From positions 6,526,477 to 6,590,476 of the forward strand of contig NC_023754.2 of assembly GCF_000499845.2 (NCBI RefSeq): a DNA stretch of 64,000 nucleotides, written 5' to 3'. Source of the stretch: Phaseolus vulgaris. Taxonomy: Eukaryota > Streptophyta > Magnoliopsida > Fabales > Fabaceae. A program made the position numbers and the translations under genes. Under the pieces are notes generated by a model. The model searched no databases and was not told the origin of the DNA. It saw only the letters and a program-made list of their open reading frames with translations. Shown piece by piece: positions 11,030 to 22,783 of the stretch. Each line of letters begins with the position of its first letter. Position 1 is the first letter of the stretch.

Positions 11030-13329
11030 AAAGTATAAAATAGAAAAATTTATAAATATTTTATTAAAATCAATACAATTTATTGTATTTCTTAGTTTTT
11101 ATACAATAATCTTAAATAACACTTAAGGAAATATGTTTGTACCTATTTTATAACCTTTAAATGATTTTTATACATGAATTTATAATTCAGAACTGAAAAA
11201 GAAAGGGATAAAATAAAAAAATTATTAAAGTTGTTCAACAAATATACATAAGTTATACTTTAATATTTGAGGCAAACAATACTTAACTTTTTAACACTTT
11301 CCTTCCACATATGACTCTCGAATCAAGTGATTATGTTAAACTAGGGAATTAAGATGAGTTACTGTCCAAGAATTGAATTAAATAGGTTAAATAGGTAAAG
11401 TTATAATTAAATTATTATGTTTAAGTTGTTACATTCTTAAATATAGAGAGTTGTATTTTAATTATTAATTATAATTTTTTATCTAATAATAATCACTCGA
11501 TCTAAGAATTGATATCATAAACATATAATAAATAAAAGATAAGAAAATATAAAAAAACACTAATATTATTAGGTCAATCCATTATACATTTAATTTACTT
11601 ATATAGGTAATGGTTTAAAAGGATTAAAAAAAATTTAATCCATTAAAATATAACCGTTTGTCAAGCTACAACATTTTAATATGTTAAAACACATTTTTTA
11701 ATTTATTAAAATCACTAAAATAACTTCTTTAAGTGATTTCAATTTATTAAAGGGATATTTAGTTAATTAAAATAGTAACATATGCAAGTGTGGAAAGATT
11801 AAATTATTTTATTCAATTAAATTGTAGTTTTTATCGATTAAAATGTTCTTCCTTAAAAATCTGACAATAATAAGAATATTTCAATAAATTAAAAAACTTA
11901 CTTTAAATGTATTAAAACAAAACCTAATCATTCGAAGATTTTAAAACACTTTTATATGAATCGTTTAGAATTAAAACAAAACCTAATCATTCAAAGATCT
12001 TAAAACACTTTTAAATGAATTCCTTCCTTAACTAAAGTAAAATCTAGAGAATTCACTTGCAACATACGTAAGAGCATAATTTACAACTCAAACTAAGATC
12101 AAACATAATCTTCTTGTTAATAAATGTGGTTTAAGACATTAAATAATCCATCTCCAAACTTGCTTCAAGCTTCAATATCATCGAGAAGAAGATATGTAAA
12201 TAATTTAAATCACCGATTTACAATTTTATTCTTACAATCAAAATCAAAAGATACTTAGTTTCTTAATATAAAGCATAACCAAGGTTTATTCTCAGAGGAT
12301 ACCTTTCTACTGTATTCAACCTTTAGTATTCTTTCAATAAAAATTTGGGGGTTTAAGAAATTGGAAAACATAAAACGCAAATTAAAAAATTAAACAGAAA
12401 TCAAAAAACCTAAAAATAGAAGAAGGTAAAAAAAAAATCAATCCACATAATAGTCAAACAATCATCTTATCACAATTATCCAAAGATTCACATCCAATTT
12501 TAAACCGTTAATAAACTCAACAATCAATTAAATCGATTATTTAAATTAAATGAAAGTATCATTCAATCTAATATGTATTTAATTATTAAATCAAGATTCA
12601 ATTGTTTTCTAATTTGATTCTAAAATTAAAAAGGCAATAAGCAATCTCAAAGAAAAAAAATAAAAATTAGAGCAGAGGGGAACAAACTCGGAATGATGAA
12701 CAATCGGTGCAAAACTTAATTTGTCTTGTTTCATCTCGATTCCATGAATTGATCCTCAAGATTTAGTTTTCCATGGATGAATATATAATAGCAAAAGAAT
12801 TTCAAAGAAAAGGAAACGAGAAGAGGAAAAGTAAAAAACGAAATTCAGAAAAAAGAAGATGAAGAGACAATTCCTAAAACTCTAAGCTAATAAAAAAAAA
12901 CTTAATCCACATGGGTTCCTTTACAAAATTTCAGCAAATTTGTCTCAGCTTCAAAAAATCCTAGAAAAGAGCATAGAAATCCAAATATATCAAACCATAC
13001 ATCCATTTTAAAGCTATGTAATGAGAATCAATAAAAAAATAATATATACAAAAAAAAGTATGGCCAAAACAAAAAGCAAATGTTAGATAAGTCAAAAATA
13101 TAAAATTAAAATAAATATGTACAATGAACCTAATTTATTACCATGGAAGGAAATGAGTTAAAAGCTAAAAATAAATCATATGGAAAGTGCATTCACTATA
13201 TAATAAAGCTATATATATATGTATATAAAATATGTGTTATCATGAAGTTGATGGAGGTTCTTGTACGTGACTTTGTTGAATGTGTGATAAGAACTACCGT
13301 GTTGGTACATTATAGGAATAACTGGGTTT
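10646..13329. other. AT-rich intergenic DNA with a (TA)n microsatellite
   Basis: No gene is supported. A (TA)n tract of about 28 bp lies at 10996-11024. A short GC-rich patch of CCG/GTGCCG words lies at about 10880-10917 inside an 81-codon frame that shows no domain. Confidence 0.6.
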
Positions 13330-14629
13330 ATAAGGAAGGGAGGAGGTTGAATGGAGTCTGAACTTAAATCACGAATACAAGCAACACACAAAAATACAAT
13401 GTCTAAGAGGCTAAGAGAAGAGAAAAACGAAATTGGGTTTTATACTGATTCACCATAACTCTCGAGCTACGTCTAATTCCCCCTAAAGCAAATTGTGTTA
13501 GAGGTCCACTAATAAAAAATGATTACAAACGAGTACACCAACCTCTCCAAGTACAAAAAGTACAAAAATTTCTCCAAGCACAAAGCGTACACATATCTTT
13601 TTAAGTACATTAGTCTTAATCTCTTCTTGAGACTAAGACCTATCAAGAAACAAAGAAAAACACTCTCAGAGAGAGTATCAAGTAAGTTCAATGGGTATGC
13701 TTCATTACGTGAAAAATTTACAAGTTTTTCACACAACTTGAATGATTAAATGCTCTATGGAATAACATATATGAATTTCTATGTTCAAACTTATTTCGTA
13801 CAAAATGGTTTTCTAATTGGTTTTGTAGTCTTATTCACTTTAAATTTGTTATATAGCCTTCAAAAATACAAATGTTGAAGCTTAAATCTGCCAGACTTGA
13901 AGACTGCACTAGTTTTGCATTTAGCTTCTTTATTTTGTCATTAGACGCTCCATAAGGAAACATATGCTTTGAAATCTCCTACAGATCTTGAATGTTTAGA
14001 CCAATTATGAAACAATAGTAAACAAAACAAGTCAATTAGCAGTGAAAAGATTCAAGGAGATTAAAATCAGAATAATTAATTCTTAAAAGCTTTTATTTTA
14101 AAAAGTTTAAATATAATATTATTTCAAAAACTTCCCATCTCGGTATAAATTTCAAATGTTGAAGTATATCATTTATTTATTGAGATAAAATCATAATCTC
14201 AAATTCGAATAACCTCTATAAACAAAAAAAAATCTTTTTGTTTTCAAAAGCTTCTTATTTAAGTCTGTGTTTTCGAAAACCTTGTATTTACATTTGCATT
14301 TTTTAAAACTTTCTATTCTTTGTGAGAGTTCAAAACATTGATGCATATCCATGATTTAAATAGGATATATTCCATTCAGAATATATATTTCATTAAGACA
14401 AAATCAAGAAGAAGAAGATCTTCTATTTTCAAAAGCCTCTATTTAATATTTGAATTTCAAAAACTTTCTAGAATGGTTTAATTGAGACGTTGAATAAGAA
14501 CTTTGATTCAAATGAATTAATAACATCAAAACAAGCTTCAAAAGCATACGTGGATCATTAGAGATTATTTTAAGAATATAAGGATTGAATTTAGAGAGAT
14601 CCTGATGTGTTAGACTGTGTATCACAAAA

Positions 14630-14900
14630 GTGAAGACTAAATCGTTTAACATGTATACAAAGACTAGACCGTCTAACATGTTTTGTTCTTTGAGATTGTC
14701 TAGTAAGTTGAGCTCCACTGAGACCGTCTAACAAGTTCAACTCTATTAGACCGTCTAGCACGTTAAGAATTTAGAATTGCCTAACTTTTTTAACACAAAG
14801 AGACTGTCTAACGAGTTTAACTCTGAGAGACCATCTAACATGTGTAACACTGCAAGACCATCTAACAGGTTTAATCTTGGTAGACCATCTAATGTGTTTA
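14630..14900. repeat. 27-bp array of AGACCGTCTAAC-type palindromic words
   Basis: The core CGTCTA (or TGTCTA, CATCTA) recurs at 14643, 14670, 14697, 14725, 14752, 14778, 14805, 14832, 14859 and 14886, that is every 27 bp with at most one base of slack. The consensus AGACCGTCT is an inverted repeat (AGAC, one base, GTCT). Sequence between the words is not conserved. Three further words lie at 15000, 15019 and 15038 with 19-bp spacing. Confidence 0.85.
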
Positions 14901-15729
14901 TTTTAAGTTTTGCAAATGAAGTAGTTTTGTTATAAAAACATAGCACACCTTATAGTGTTTGTTATCATCAAAACCTTATAAACTCTCTTATTATAAGACC
15001 ATCTAATGGGTATTAGACTGTCTAATGGTGACGAGATTGTCTAGTTTCTTAACATGCATGAGTAATGATAGATATCCAAGAGGCTTAGATTATACATTCA
15101 AGTATTAGTCTCTTGTGAAATTACTTAATATCATTATTTCGGAAGACGTCGTAGTTCTTTTTCTCTTTGTTGATGCACGAAATGAGTTGTGATATTCGTA
15201 GTTCTATGTCCTTTATTGAGGGATGGAATGAGTTTTGATTTGTGTAGTTCCTTAATCCTTTGTTGAGAAAAATAATGAGTTTAGATTTGTGTATGTGAAA
15301 ATAGGCCAAAACCATAGAAGGGAAGATTCAATTGTGTTTTAAGAGTTTTGAAAAAATTTCACAAAAGCTTTGTATGATAGGTGCTAATTGATTAATTTTA
15401 TACTTGACAAACACATTCTCAAGAAAATTTTCTTAAGAGAGTGTATCTAATGAAGAATGTTAGACACAACTTCAAGTTTGATAGATGCACTATGAAAAAC
15501 ACTTTTCAAAATTTTTTTCTCAAAAACTCTTTGCTTAGGTTAGAAGCAAGTTTAATAAAATGTAATATAAAAAGGATAAGAGCTAGAGATATTTACACAA
15601 GATATTTTTATATTAGTTCATGTCATAAATAAGTCCAATACTTGATGAACATGATCAAGGTTCCACTAAGGTAGTCTAATGTTACAAGTTACAAAAGCAA
15701 ATATTATTTGGACTCAACCACTTCTGTCT

Positions 15730-16000
15730 AAACATGAGTATTCTTTATACCTTGTCACTCCTAGACAAACACGAGTATTCTTTGAAATGTAGTTACTTTT
15801 GGCAAAGACCAAATATTTTTTATACTGCAACCACTCTTAGCTAAACCACAAGTATTATTTGCACACGATAACTTCTAGCTAAGATGAGTATTCTTAGGAC
15901 CATAGCCACTCTTGGCTAAGACTTGAGTATTCTTTGGACCACAACTACTACAGGCCAAGACTTGTGTATTCTTTGGATTATAGTCACTATTGGCTTAAAC
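15730..16000. repeat. Degenerate tandem array, period about 37-40 bp
   Basis: GAGTATTCTTT or a close variant begins at about 15736, 15773, 15810, 15850, 15885, 15924 and 15965, with CCACTCTTGGCTAAGAC-like sequence between. Units are diverged but ordered. Confidence 0.75.
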
Positions 16001-16620
16001 ACAAAGGTTTACAAAGTAAGTTATCTAAAAGAGAGCTTATTTTTTACGGGGGACTAGATAGTTATGAATATAAATAAGGTTCTTCCTCATAAATACAATG
16101 CTAAGGATTGCTTAAGATAACAAGAGCTTGTTCTTATTCTTTTTTAAAACATTTTTTTCAACCTTCCTTCTTTATATACATTTTTTAAAAGAGTTGAGAA
16201 AAAAAAAAGTCATCGCAAATCCTTTGGAGTCATTGTGAGACAAACTGAAGTTCTTCCTCTTCAACTATTGTCTATCCATGCTTGGAGCTTAAAAACACCT
16301 TAAATTTTTTTCATGCAACAGTGAGTGCATGTATCATTTTTTGCAACTCTCTGGAACACGGTAAGACTTATCAGCCCTAGGCAAGTAACTTCTTTCAACT
16401 AAAAGCAAAAGGTTTGACATAACCGGCTGACTTGCCAACACTGACATTTCACCTTTTCCATAAAAACTATTTGTTTAGAAAAGCTTTCAATACATTCTTC
16501 AAGAAATTTTTTTATGTAGACAAAATCTTGTGAGATCCTCTTGAAAGAATGAAGAAGCAAACATTCCCTACAACCATAAAATAAGCATTTATAAGTTTGA
16601 TATGTACCATGCATTGTTCA

Positions 16621-17399
16621 AGGCGTGCGTTTGTTATATGAATATTTAGTGTTTGCCCAAGAAAAAACTTATCAAATGAAATATATGTGCTTTTGTCTTG
16701 TTCAATAAAAAACTTATCAGATGAAGAGCATAAACAAAGGGTTTGTAGTAGTCAAATGAAGCACACACCAAAGAGCATTTTTATTTATTTAGTCATATAA
16801 CTTGTTTAAATTGGACACTCATGTTTGAAAGGATTTTATGCTCGTAAAATTATGTTTTAGACTTTATTATTTAAGTATAAAATTAAAATCAAACAAAGAG
16901 TCTGATGAACTTTAATCTAGAACTGTAGTTCCTTAGATCTATATTAGTAACAAATGTGTAAACAATTATGGCTTTTAAAATAACGTTATTGTTCTTATCG
17001 AGGTGGAGCATTGGAGTTCTGAGGTGGTGAAGAGGTGATTGCCTTGTGAGTCGAGTTCTTTGATATTGGTCAAAGATAAGAAAAAAGGGAGGTTCACCTG
17101 CAAAAGACTCTTTCACACCGAAGTTAGTAAAAAATTTAGGAAATATCAGTGTATAAGTAAGTATGAAAGGTGCAATATGTACTTCCTGGGAAATATCATA
17201 TATTTGTTAATCTTTTGCAATCCAGATCGTTACCAAGAATATTCAATAGGTATTATGAGACAGTATGGATAGATATATCACGAAGTAATCGTTGACCATA
17301 TTAGGCACAAATCATTATGATTTAATTGTCACCTTTATTTAGTGATTATTGGTTAAACTATCTTACTATTATTGTGGATAGGTACATAATTGATACAAC
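16621..17399. other. Intergenic, no gene seen
   Basis: AT-rich sequence with scattered short frames (75-77 codons near 16889-17272) that lack domains or plausible gene structure. Confidence 0.55.
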
Positions 17400-18290
17400 C
17401 TAATTAGTCAAGCAGACGACCAAGGCATTTCATACTTTGATCAGTCATCTCAGCTTACAAGACAATACCCCACTAAATATCGGAAGGACCTCAGCAGAAG
17501 AAGAAATGGGTATAAACCAAAGCATCAAATGTTCTTACTTCTTGTCTTCTTACAAGACAACAATGTTCGTAAATAAATTGAGCTCACTTTGGAGGTTCCA
17601 AATAGAAGAATAAACTAGAGTAGGGTATCCTTAGTAATTTAAGTAGGGTGTGTTGAGTAATTTGAGTAGAGTGTGCTTATTAATTTGAATAGGGTGTGCT
17701 TAGTAATTTGAGTAGGGTGTACTTACCCACCTTTCATGACAAATGCTTCTAGGTTTAGGGTTTCTTTGACCTACCTTCTAGAAGGTTTGTCACAAATGAC
17801 ATCCCTACCCCTCTATCTTGTTCTCCAAGACACAATTTCCTATAAATATAGTGTCTTGCCTCATATATTTGACACATTAAAATTGAATAGTAAAGAAACT
17901 TTGCAGGAGTGTTTTTGTGAGACTTGAGAGTTTTCATAGTGGGTCTTATCTTGAGTGTGTGAGCACTTCAAGTGGCGGCTCTTTCACCACTCATCTTGGA
18001 GTACCTACTTCTGCAAGTGCCATGACATCCCTTCTTCTTCCATAAGTTTTCTTCATCCCTTCCTCTTTATGATATCATGCTTGTCTTTTAATTTTGGTTA
18101 TCACTTGTCTTTATTTATCTTATGTTCTTTCCATTTCCGCAATTTACATTCATCATATTGTGTTTTTCTCTTTGTCCTTTAGAAGTGAACATTCGCACTT
18201 ACTTAACCACTTGGTTAAGTTCGTGTCCAGTGGGGATTTTATTTGGGTTTCTCACCATATTCTGCTTAAAATAAAAAAACCATAAACAAA
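17400..18290 (+). repeat. LTR-like fragment with TATA box
   Basis: A CCTATAAATATAGTG TATA-type motif at about 17838-17852 is followed by transcribed-leader-like sequence and the segment AAGTGGCGGCTCTTTCACC (about 17970), which I recall from dispersed legume retrotransposon LTRs. No paired copy or coding part is present in the window. The boundaries are guesses. Confidence 0.35.
17611..17726 (+). repeat. 23-bp tandem repeat (about five units)
   Basis: AGTAATTTGAGTAGGGTGTG or a variant: the AGTAATTT core begins at 17633, 17656, 17679 and 17702, exactly 23 bp apart, with a partial earlier unit at about 17611. Confidence 0.85.
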
Positions 18291-18338
18291 GTGCAACCCA
18301 TAAAAATGCGCAATTCTAAAATTAACTCACATAAATAA

Positions 18339-20813
18339 TGTTGAATTTAAGGTGAGCTAAGTTCAAGAGAGGGGTGAATTGAATTCTTTTAGATTTTCTC
18401 AATAATTGGTTTAAAACAAAACAGATATAATTTTAACTGTTTTTTTTCAAAACAAAAGATTAATTTTTTGAAAAGTAAACTAATTAAGAACAATGAATCT
18501 TTTTTTATCAAAAACAAATAATTTAATTTCTTAACACACAAATCTTAGATCACAATTCTGTAAATCAAAATCAAAGTTTGAAAAGATTTAAATCTCTTTT
18601 TAAAAAAAATCTGAATTATTTTCAACAAATTATATTTGAAAAAACAAATTGTTTAATTGTTAACAAAAACATAGCATAATTATTATAACTCTTCAAGAAA
18701 AAGCAAAATACAAAGAAATTAATTAATTTTTTAAAGCAATACTTTGATTCAAATTAACTTGTATAAACTGTAATGAATATGAAGGGATACAAAAAAAATC
18801 AATTTACAATGTATCACACAGTATTGTTGAACAAAAGCTTTGATGACTCCAAATCTGGAAGAATTAAGTGAAGTTCTGTTGTGGCTTATTTAATTGAGTA
18901 TTTTGTAGTGTTTGAATTTGTAATCCACTTCAAAGAATTGATCCAAGGCCATTTGATCTTGAAACCCTTTAAAAAAAGATAAGTTTTCAATGTTAAGTGG
19001 AAATTCAACCAGTTGATTTATCGTTTCAATCAGTGTTTTTACACTTCAAAGTTTTTAAAAGAGTTTGAAACAATTTGACTTTGGTTGACTTTGTTGTCAA
19101 ACCAATTCATTCGGTTGTTTCGACAAATCAACCGATTGATTTTTTATGTTTCTTAATAGAGTTTGGTTACATCTGTTAAAATTGTTTTGGCTGGTTTTCA
19201 AACTACTTTGACTTCTGTTTTTAATGTTTTTAACAGCTTTTTGGAGGCTATAAAAAGGGCTTTATACTCCTAGCTGAAACAACTTTTTCAAGAGATTCAA
19301 ATTACATTTTTGAAATCAAGTTTTCCAAGATTGCTTAAGGGTTTAGACTTTTCTTCAACAGGAATAGGACTGTTGTGTGTAAAGTCAATTTTTCAATTAT
19401 GTGAATTGATCCAAGTGTACTTTTCTCTTCTTTTAATATATGTATTTTTGTAAGGTTGTGTGGTACAAAACAAGAGGGTTTCTGATCTGTGTTGTGGTTG
19501 CAAAGAGAAGGTTGTGTTCTTGAAGGATTCAAGAACATCTCTTTGTTGTGTATCCTGTAAATAAAAAAAGTTTGATTTGTTAGTGAAATTCCTAGGTGTT
19601 TAAGGGGACTAGATGTAGCTCTTTGCATAGACAATTAACACCCCCCCCTCTTGTTTTAGCCCTGAAATTCTAACAAGTACTATTTAGTATACAACTTTGG
19701 TTAATTTTAACAAAGAAACATATATGCAGGGAACAAAAACAATAAATTGATTTTCAGAAACAATCGATTAGTTAAACCAATACAAAAAAAAAATATGCAG
19801 AAAAATTAAAATACAATGATAAAGAAAGCATACAGAGCACCAAGAATTTATATTGGTTCACTCACAACAAAGTTGCATCCAGTACCACCTTACATAAAGG
19901 TGGAATTTCACTAGATCAATAAAATTCTTTTACAAAAAGAACAAAAATAGTTCTTGAACACTACAAGAACCAAATCACACATTGCAACACTCTGTCACAG
20001 TTGTAATTCCCACCAAGAAACCCTATCTTAAACACAAAAATACAAAACAGTAATAAAGGGGAACAAAATCACCTTGACTATGAACCCAGAAATAGAACAA
20101 GATCTCCTAATTCACAACAACACTTTGAAGAACTTTTGACCTCTATCTAAATGATGAAAATTAGACTCCAATAACTCTCAAAGATCAATCAAAGACTCAT
20201 TCTTTTAAACACAACTCACACTAGATTTCTCACTGGTTGTAAAAGTGTATTTTGTGTAAGATATGTACATAACCTTTTTCAGAAAACAAACTCACCCTTT
20301 TATAGAAGATAAAACAGAAATAGTTTTAAAACAGAAAAGGTATTGTTAGTAAAATCAACCGGTTAAAATTCAAAACAATTTGTTGATTTTACTTAAAACC
20401 AATAGTTTGTATGAAAAGTGGTTTTCTCACATAGAATGTACTTAAACTGAAAACATCTATCATCTTACATATCAAAATATGGTTTTCAATATATAAAACA
20501 CATTACAGCAAAAATAAAAAACTAAAAATATTTCAGTATTTTCAATCAATTGATTTGAAAGATAACAGATTGAAAAATTGTAACTTTCCATAAAACAAAA
20601 TTAAAATCAGTTGAAAACCTTTTTTAATAAGTTGAAAACCTTTTTCACCAATTTAAAAACAGTTTAACAGTTCAAAAACCATTTCTTTTCTTGGACCCTT
20701 CATCATTCTACAGGTAAAAGATAAATAAGGACAACCAAAATAAAACGTAAGCTACATAGACACATAAGGGAGTAGGTCTTCAGTCATGGCTTCAATCATG
20801 GCGTCATCAAACA
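18339..20813 (-). repeat. SIRE-type LTR on the minus strand, split by a nested solo LTR
   Basis: Read on the minus strand it begins near 20813 (TGTTTGATGACGCC), has a TATA-like CTATAAAAGGGT at about 20296-20307, and ends near 18339 with TTCACCCCTCTCTTGAACTT followed by TTCAACA. This is the order of the SIRE-B LTR. The segment 18825-19675 is a later insertion. No target duplication was found for the outer unit. Confidence 0.55.
18825..19675 (+). repeat. SIRE-type solo LTR inserted in an older LTR
   Basis: It begins TGTTGAACAAAAGC and ends ATTCTAACA, with TATA box GGCTATAAAAAGGGC at 19246-19260 and the pyrimidine block ACCCCCCCCTCTTG near the end, as in SIRE-A. It is flanked by AGTAT (18820-18824) and AGTAC (19676-19680), a 5-bp target duplication with one change. 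There is no internal region, so it is a solo LTR formed by LTR-LTR recombination. Confidence 0.75.
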
Positions 20814-21578
20814 CTTAAGTTGGGATCCTTGAGATGTCCAACACATAAGTCGGCCAACTTGAAATATGTGAAGATATACAGGTGAGTTATTTTGAAGGAT
20901 GAATGAGCTTGCTTGAGTCTAGTGAAAAGTGATCGCATAAGTCGGTGTTTGCCGACTTTTGGCATATTAAGTGAATGTTATCTAATATGATGTGACTTAT
21001 AATACTCTTTTTTGGACGTCTTTTAATGTATCAATGAGGGATTTTAATAACAATGATGAGTTTAAGTTGACAAATTGTTTCATAAATGTGTTCGCATACC
21101 ACATTATGGTAGTTAATATTTTCACATGTCACGTCTTTTCAATTTCTCTTGGCACGTTGCATCTATTCGTGTCGCGTTGCCCTAATTTTCATGTTTGAAG
21201 GGGATCTAATTTTTGCGCTCAAATTCACCTTTTACCTTAGGTTTCCATTGCGTCATCCTCTTCACTTTCTCTTTTCGCATTCTGAAGCTCTTCCAAGTTC
21301 TCCTACATTGCCTTTTTTTTACCATCCTTGCGTAGGTACATTCTCATGGCAACTTTTTTGCTTTCTGATTCTTTTGCTACAAATAGCCCTTTAGTGAGTA
21401 GGAAGATTATTTCTATTGGGAGTGATTCCTCTTTGAGTCGAGTTGAGTTTGTCCATACGGTGGAGGAAATTTCTTTTCCTCCATCCCTGTCACTCCTTCA
21501 GTGAGAAAAGTGGTGGTTGCTCGTCCTAAAGCTTTGAAACGAAAAGTTTCCTCTCACAATGAAATGAAAAGTACTGAG
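20814..21578 (+). pseudogene. Left part of a broken gypsy-type retroelement, interrupted by SIRE-A
   Basis: A possible start codon at about 21345 opens a protein-like segment rich in Ser and acidic residues that runs, after stops, up to the SIRE-A insertion. Joining across the 5-bp duplication leads into the sequence at 28031, which has clear 'putative gypsy-type transposase' (PF04195-like) character. So 20814-21578 and 28026-28620 are one unit split by SIRE-A. The upstream part holds no domain I recognise and could be leader or LTR sequence. Confidence 0.45.
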
Positions 21579-22723
21579 TGTTGAACCTAGTGGTGTTCAT
21601 TGCTTTCAAGAATCCAAATCCTTTGAAGGATGATGAAGCCTCTGCTTTGCTTGATGTTGTTGTGCTGGTTTAAGCTTTGTTTTGGGGTAGTTCAATGTTG
21701 TAATCAACCCTTGGATTAAATCTCAAAGCAATTAGCATCTCAATTTTATCAAAGCAAAATGTTTTTTAAACTAAGTTGAAACAACCGATTGTTTTGTCGA
21801 AACAACCGATTGTTTACACTTAGGTGTTTTGAGAAAGTTTGAAAACTGTTTTTGAATGGTGAATTTTGTTAAGTAGCAAAACAACCGATTGATTCGAGGA
21901 AACAATCGATTGTTTGTTTTAAAACCATAACAGAAAAATTGTTTTCTTTGACTGAGCTTTAAATGCTTTAACTGAATACGCTCCAGTCATTAAATGCTTT
22001 GACCAATCTGTTTTAAATGCAATTAAGAGTTTGTTAAGATTTGATAACAAACTATATTCTTAGATATATTCTGAAAAAATGTTTTTATGTTTTAAAGAAT
22101 CTTGAAACAAAGTTTTAATAAAAAGAAGAATTTTTCAAAGAGTTCTGAGATTGCAAAAGTGTTGAGAGATTGATCAAGATGCTGAATAGGATTCTGCTTG
22201 TATTGATTTCAGATATTCATCTATAACAAGTGTAATCTTTATAAACTGCTGAACAATTAGTTTGTGTGTGTTGCTGAGATTGGCTGTGTGTTCTTGAGGT
22301 GTTCAAGATCAGCAATCTTAGTGTTGGCCAAGGAGAGTGTGTTTCTTGAGGTGTTCAAGGTCATTCTCTTGGTTGTGGTGTAAGTGATCAAGTGGTGATT
22401 GCTTAGTGGATATCCTCAAGGTTTCTGAGAAGACTGGATGTAGCTCTGGTTTGGAGTGAACCAGTATAAACAACTGTGTACAATCTCTCTATCCCTAACT
22501 CTTTAATTTCAGTTTGTTTGTTGTTTGCTGGTATAAACAACCGATTGTTTCGAAGAAACAACCGATTGTTTTTTCTAGTATTACAGTTTTGCTTGCTGTT
22601 TTGGCTAACTGAATTGCTGAATCAATTGGTTTCTGAAATAAGTTCATTCTAGCTTTGAAAAGTTTGCGAAAACCCCTTTAAACAATTCACCCCCCCTCTA
22701 GTTTAAAGCCATCTTTTCTAACA
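21579..22723 (+). repeat. 5' LTR of SIRE-A
   Basis: Begins TGTTGAACC and ends CTAACA. It carries paired AACAACCGATTGTT-type words at 21780/21801, 21880/21901 and 22536/22557. Near its end is the block TTCACCCCCCCTCTAG. It matches 26883-28025 almost throughout. Confidence 0.93.
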
Positions 22724-22725
22724 AT

Positions 22726-22738
22726 TGGCATCAAGAGC
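22726..22738 (+). promoter_or_regulatory. Primer binding site of SIRE-A
   Basis: TGGCATCAAGAGC two bases after the LTR end resembles the initiator-tRNA-Met primer site (TGGTATCAGAGC) used by copia elements, in the longer TATCAAGAGC form also seen in SIRE-B. Confidence 0.8.
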
Positions 22739-22783
22739 TTGGTTCTTGAAAGTCATTCAAGTTGATCCTAAAAATCTTTCAAA

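Larger units (their letters stand above)
13330..16620 (-). repeat. Old LTR-retrotransposon-like sequence, heavily decayed
   Basis: The left edge carries AAGGAAGGGAGGAGGTTGAAT, which on the minus strand resembles the pyrimidine-rich end of SIRE-type LTRs (ATTCAACCTCC and similar). Inside are two regular arrays of short repeats (14630-14900 and 15730-16000) like the word arrays of the SIRE LTRs in this window. No coding sequence is recognisable; short frames here have no domains. Classification as an LTR is an inference and the boundaries are approximate. Confidence 0.35.

Noticed and set aside
14600..16000. CRISPR-like regular arrays
   Set aside because: Words are 9-12 bp with 27-bp or 37-40-bp periods in plant DNA with no cas genes; these are LTR-associated arrays.
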